DNA from: an uncultured Eubacteriales bacterium
GTDB taxonomy: Bacteria > Bacillota > Clostridia > Lachnospirales > Lachnospiraceae
Assembly (NCBI GenBank): GCA_900545455.1
Contig: UQZF01000145.1
Span: 1-7,326 of the forward strand
DNA length: 7,326 nt
Direction: 5' to 3'
In this document: piece by piece, positions 5,927-7,326 of the stretch
Layout: every line of letters starts with the position of its first letter
Position numbering within the stretch: the first letter of the stretch is position 1
Notes under the pieces: model-generated
Database searches by the model: none
Told to the model about the DNA's origin: nothing
Seen by the model: only the letters and a program-made list of their open reading frames with translations
Translations under genes and position numbers: made by a program

Positions 5927-6856
5927 ATGGAACTTGCACTTATAACGGCGAGACAGGTAGTCGAGCTTTTTATTCTTATAGCGGCGGGTGTGCTGTTAAA
6001 GAAGGTCAGAATGATAAACGGGGACAACAAGCGTTTTCTGTCCGATCTGCTTATCAAGTTTGTTGTGCCATGTATGATATTAAATTCGTATATGGGCTCA
6101 TACGAGGACAAGATTTTAGGCAATATAGGCAGGTCATTTCTGTACAGCGTGGTGCTGTGCACGCTTGGTATCGTTATTTCAATAATTGCGGCACATTTTG
6201 TAAAAGGAGAGAACAGGGGCATATTTAAGTTTGCCTGCTCATTCTCGAATGCGGCATATATGGGCTTTCCGCTTATCAGGGCACTTTTCGGCGATGAGGG
6301 AATATTGTATGCGAGCGCGTATGTCACCGTTTTCAATATCCTTTTGTGGACGGTCGGATGTGTGTTCTTTGCGGACAGGATGCCTGTAAAAAAGCTTATC
6401 AGGAATCTCATAACCTGCCCGCCGATTATAGCGGTGGCAGTCGGACTGATAATATATTTTTTCAGAATACCCGTCACCGACATCATAGCGGAGCCTATAG
6501 CAAACGTTGGTGCGATGACCACGCCGCTTTCCATGATAATCACGGGAGTGACAATGGCGGAGACAGGGTTTTTGTCACTTTTCAGAAAGAAGAATCTGTG
6601 TGTAGCTATAGTGGTAAGGCTGTTTTTAATTCCGCTTGTCTGTCTGGGAGTATTTAAGCTGTTTCATATTACAGGAATGACTGCGATGGTAACACTGATA
6701 TTGGAGGCGTGCCCTGCGGCTTCAATAACAACACTTTTTGCCATACAGCACAATAAGGATGAACAATACGCGGCTTCGGTTGTGGTCATATCGACGCTTT
6801 TAAGCATAATAACGCTGCCGAGATATGCGTATCTGCTCACATTGGTGCTCGGCTAG
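5927..6856 (+). CDS. AEC-family (auxin efflux carrier-like) membrane transporter
   Basis: Bacterial AEC proteins are secondary transporters in the cytoplasmic membrane, with characterised members moving organic acids such as malate. The 309-residue protein has about ten hydrophobic segments (approximately 10-26, 38-57, 70-90, 105-120, 127-148, 160-179, 193-214, 224-244, 250-272, 282-306), with two five-helix halves. Family marks include FVVPCMILNS (45-54), FSNAAYMGFPLI (106-117) with the broken-helix N-x-G-x-P pattern, TPLSMIITGVTMA (199-211) and ACPAASITTLFAIQHNKDE (261-279) followed by STLLSIITLP (289-298). ATG 5927 is chosen over the in-frame GTG at 5906 because GGAG (5913-5916) is suitably placed upstream of it. 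The gene starts 36 nt after the SseB-like gene with no promoter seen between, so they may share a transcript. Substrate is not predictable from the sequence. Confidence 0.88.
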   Translation: MELALITARQVVELFILIAAGVLLKKVRMINGDNKRFLSDLLIKFVVPCMILNSYMGSYEDKILGNIGRSFLYSVVLCTLGIVISIIAAHFVKGENRGIFKFACSFSNAAYMGFPLIRALFGDEGILYASAYVTVFNILLWTVGCVFFADRMPVKKLIRNLITCPPIIAVAVGLIIYFFRIPVTDIIAEPIANVGAMTTPLSMIITGVTMAETGFLSLFRKKNLCVAIVVRLFLIPLVCLGVFKLFHITGMTAMVTLILEACPAASITTLFAIQHNKDEQYAASVVVISTLLSIITLPRYAYLLTLVLG

Positions 6857-6866
6857 GAAATATATA

Positions 6867-6895
6867 TTGATTTTTTGACGAACATCGTTTATAAT
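6867..6895 (+). promoter_or_regulatory. Sigma-A promoter for the MATE gene leader
   Basis: TTGATT (6867-6872) and a perfect TATAAT (6890-6895) are 17 nt apart. Transcription would begin near 6902, leaving an unusually long leader of about 157 nt before the ATG at 7059. A TTGACG at 6875-6880 looks closer to consensus but is only 9 nt from the -10. Confidence 0.7.
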
Positions 6896-6901
6896 ACAAC
6901 G

Positions 6902-7058
6902 CATAAAACCCATTGGGTGTGGATTTTTCAAGATTTGAAATCTTTTTTCGCCACATAGCTTAACAGGCTGTGTGGCTTTTTTTGCGCGTTTGCGCAGCTT
7001 CAAATGAATTTGACTGCGAGCGGAAATCGATTTTTACCGCTCAGAAACGAGGATTAGT
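6902..7058 (+). promoter_or_regulatory. Structured 5' leader of the MATE gene, candidate attenuator or riboswitch
   Basis: Several helices can be traced by eye: a small hairpin ACCC/GGGT (6908-6911 with 6915-6918); an AT-rich hairpin TTTCAA/TTGAAA (6926-6931 with 6935-6940; an alternative register is AAGATT/AATCTT at 6930-6935 with 6939-6944); the intrinsic terminator (6950-6983); CGCAG/CTGCG with an inner TCAAA/TTTGA and UGAA loop (6993-6997 with 7014-7018; 7000-7004 with 7009-7013); and GAGCGG/CCGCTC (7018-7023 with 7037-7042). GTGTGG at 6917-6922 repeats the terminator's right arm (6970-6975) and could pair with CCACAT (6951-6956), blocking terminator formation, while the ACCC/GGGT hairpin would hide part of it. 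This is the geometry of a terminator/antiterminator switch. It does not match any riboswitch class I can recall. A simpler reading is that the terminator merely ends the AEC transcript, or that 6902-6983 is a small RNA. Confidence 0.5.
6950..6983 (+). terminator. Intrinsic terminator in the AEC-MATE gap
   Basis: GCCACATAGC (6950-6959) pairs with GCTGTGTGGC (6967-6976) over ten positions with one U-G wobble, around a 7-nt loop (6960-6966), and is followed directly by seven T residues (6977-6983). It is 94 nt after the AEC stop and 75 nt before the MATE start, downstream of the promoter at 6867-6895. It can therefore end the AEC transcript and also act as a conditional terminator in the MATE leader. 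Confidence 0.9.
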
Positions 7059-7326
7059 ATGAACCAGACATTTATGAAGGAGAGGAAGATTTTTCCTCTT
7101 GTGCTGTCGATGGCTCTGCCGATGATGCTGTCGATGGCGTTCAGTTCACTGTACAATATAGTGGACAGCTACTTTGTTGCAAAGCTCTCCGAGGATGCGA
7201 TGACGGCACTCTCGCTTGTGTTCCCGGCTCAGAATCTCATGACATCGGTTGCGGTCGGCTTCGGTGTCGGAATCAATGCGATGATAGCATTTTTTCTCGG
7301 GGCAGGTCAGCAGAGCAAGGCGGACA
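7059..7326 (+). CDS. MATE-family multidrug/organic cation exporter, N-terminal part (3' truncated by window)
   Basis: MATE proteins export drugs, toxic metabolites or other organic compounds in exchange for Na+ or H+ across the cytoplasmic membrane. The 89 residues visible include the family's N-terminal pattern: a short charged start (MNQTFMKERK), first membrane helix FPLVLSMALPMMLSMAFSSL (12-31), the NIVDSYFVAKLSEDAMTALS block (33-52) equivalent to the family's D-x-x-x-V-G-x-L-x-x-x-A-x-A-A-x-S, and GFGVGINAMIAFFLGAGQQSKAD (67-89), matching the G-x-x-x-L-x-x-x-x-A-x-x-x-G-x-x-x-x-x-x-x-A pattern. The frame is open to the window end. ATG 7059 is supported by GAGGA (7049-7053), 5 nt upstream. 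Expression may be controlled by the structured leader and terminator upstream. The exported compound is unknown. Confidence 0.9.
   Translation, partial: MNQTFMKERKIFPLVLSMALPMMLSMAFSSLYNIVDSYFVAKLSEDAMTALSLVFPAQNLMTSVAVGFGVGINAMIAFFLGAGQQSKAD

Noticed and set aside
5659..6543. A 294-codon open frame on the - strand opposite the SseB-like and AEC genes
   Set aside because: It lies opposite two well-supported genes, shows no recognisable domain, and is very rich in Ser, Ile and Thr as expected for a complement shadow.
6875..6895. TTGACG (6875-6880) as the -35 for the TATAAT at 6890
   Set aside because: The spacing is 9 nt, far too short; TTGATT at 6867 gives exactly 17 nt.
6902..6983. Known riboswitch classes linked to exporters (guanidine, PreQ1, fluoride types)
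   Set aside because: I could not find the conserved core bases of these classes in the leader, so no named riboswitch is claimed.
6984..6995. GCGC/GCGC mini-hairpin after the terminator
   Set aside because: A four-base arm with a four-base loop is likely by chance and its right arm overlaps a longer, more convincing stem starting at 6993.

Overview
The window looks like chromosomal DNA of a low-to-mid GC Firmicute, most likely a clostridial gut-type anaerobe related to Lachnospiraceae. This is inferred from purine-rich Shine-Dalgarno sites, use of GTG starts, consensus-like sigma-A promoters, and a gene set that resembles proteins common in that group. Every gene I accept is on the + strand. 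There are no rRNA or tRNA genes, CRISPR arrays, transposases or phage genes.

Layout. Bases 1-446 hold the 3' part of a gene cut by the window edge: the tail of a helix-turn-helix type regulator with two membrane segments and a zinc ribbon. A 22-bp hairpin with a T run (478-534) closes it. A sigma-A promoter (562-590) leads into 644-1115, a broken DinB-like gene: two recognisable pieces lie in different frames and the middle appears to be deleted. A promoter overlapped by a perfect 12-bp inverted repeat (1185-1214, a likely operator) precedes three closely spaced genes: a PPM1/TcmP-like SAM methyltransferase (1232-2068), an AlkD-like DNA alkylation repair protein (2103-2885) and a tocopherol-cyclase-like protein (2919-4043). 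Gaps of 34 and 33 nt suggest one transcript.

Bases 4139-5398 encode a protein with two HD-GYP-like domains in tandem, the first degenerate and the second intact, so a probable cyclic-dinucleotide phosphodiesterase. An SseB-like protein (5468-5890) and an AEC-family transporter (5927-6856) follow. The 202-nt gap before the last gene, a MATE-family exporter that runs off the window (7059-7326), contains a consensus-like promoter, an intrinsic terminator and several hairpins. The 5' leader has a segment that repeats one arm of the terminator and could pair with the other arm, the layout expected of an attenuator or riboswitch. I consider this the best candidate for undescribed regulation here.

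The genes do not form one obvious pathway. The window is best read as ordinary chromosomal accessory and housekeeping genes in short transcription units. The points of interest are the MATE leader, the tandem HD-GYP protein, the tocopherol-cyclase-like protein next to alkD, and the decayed DinB-like gene.
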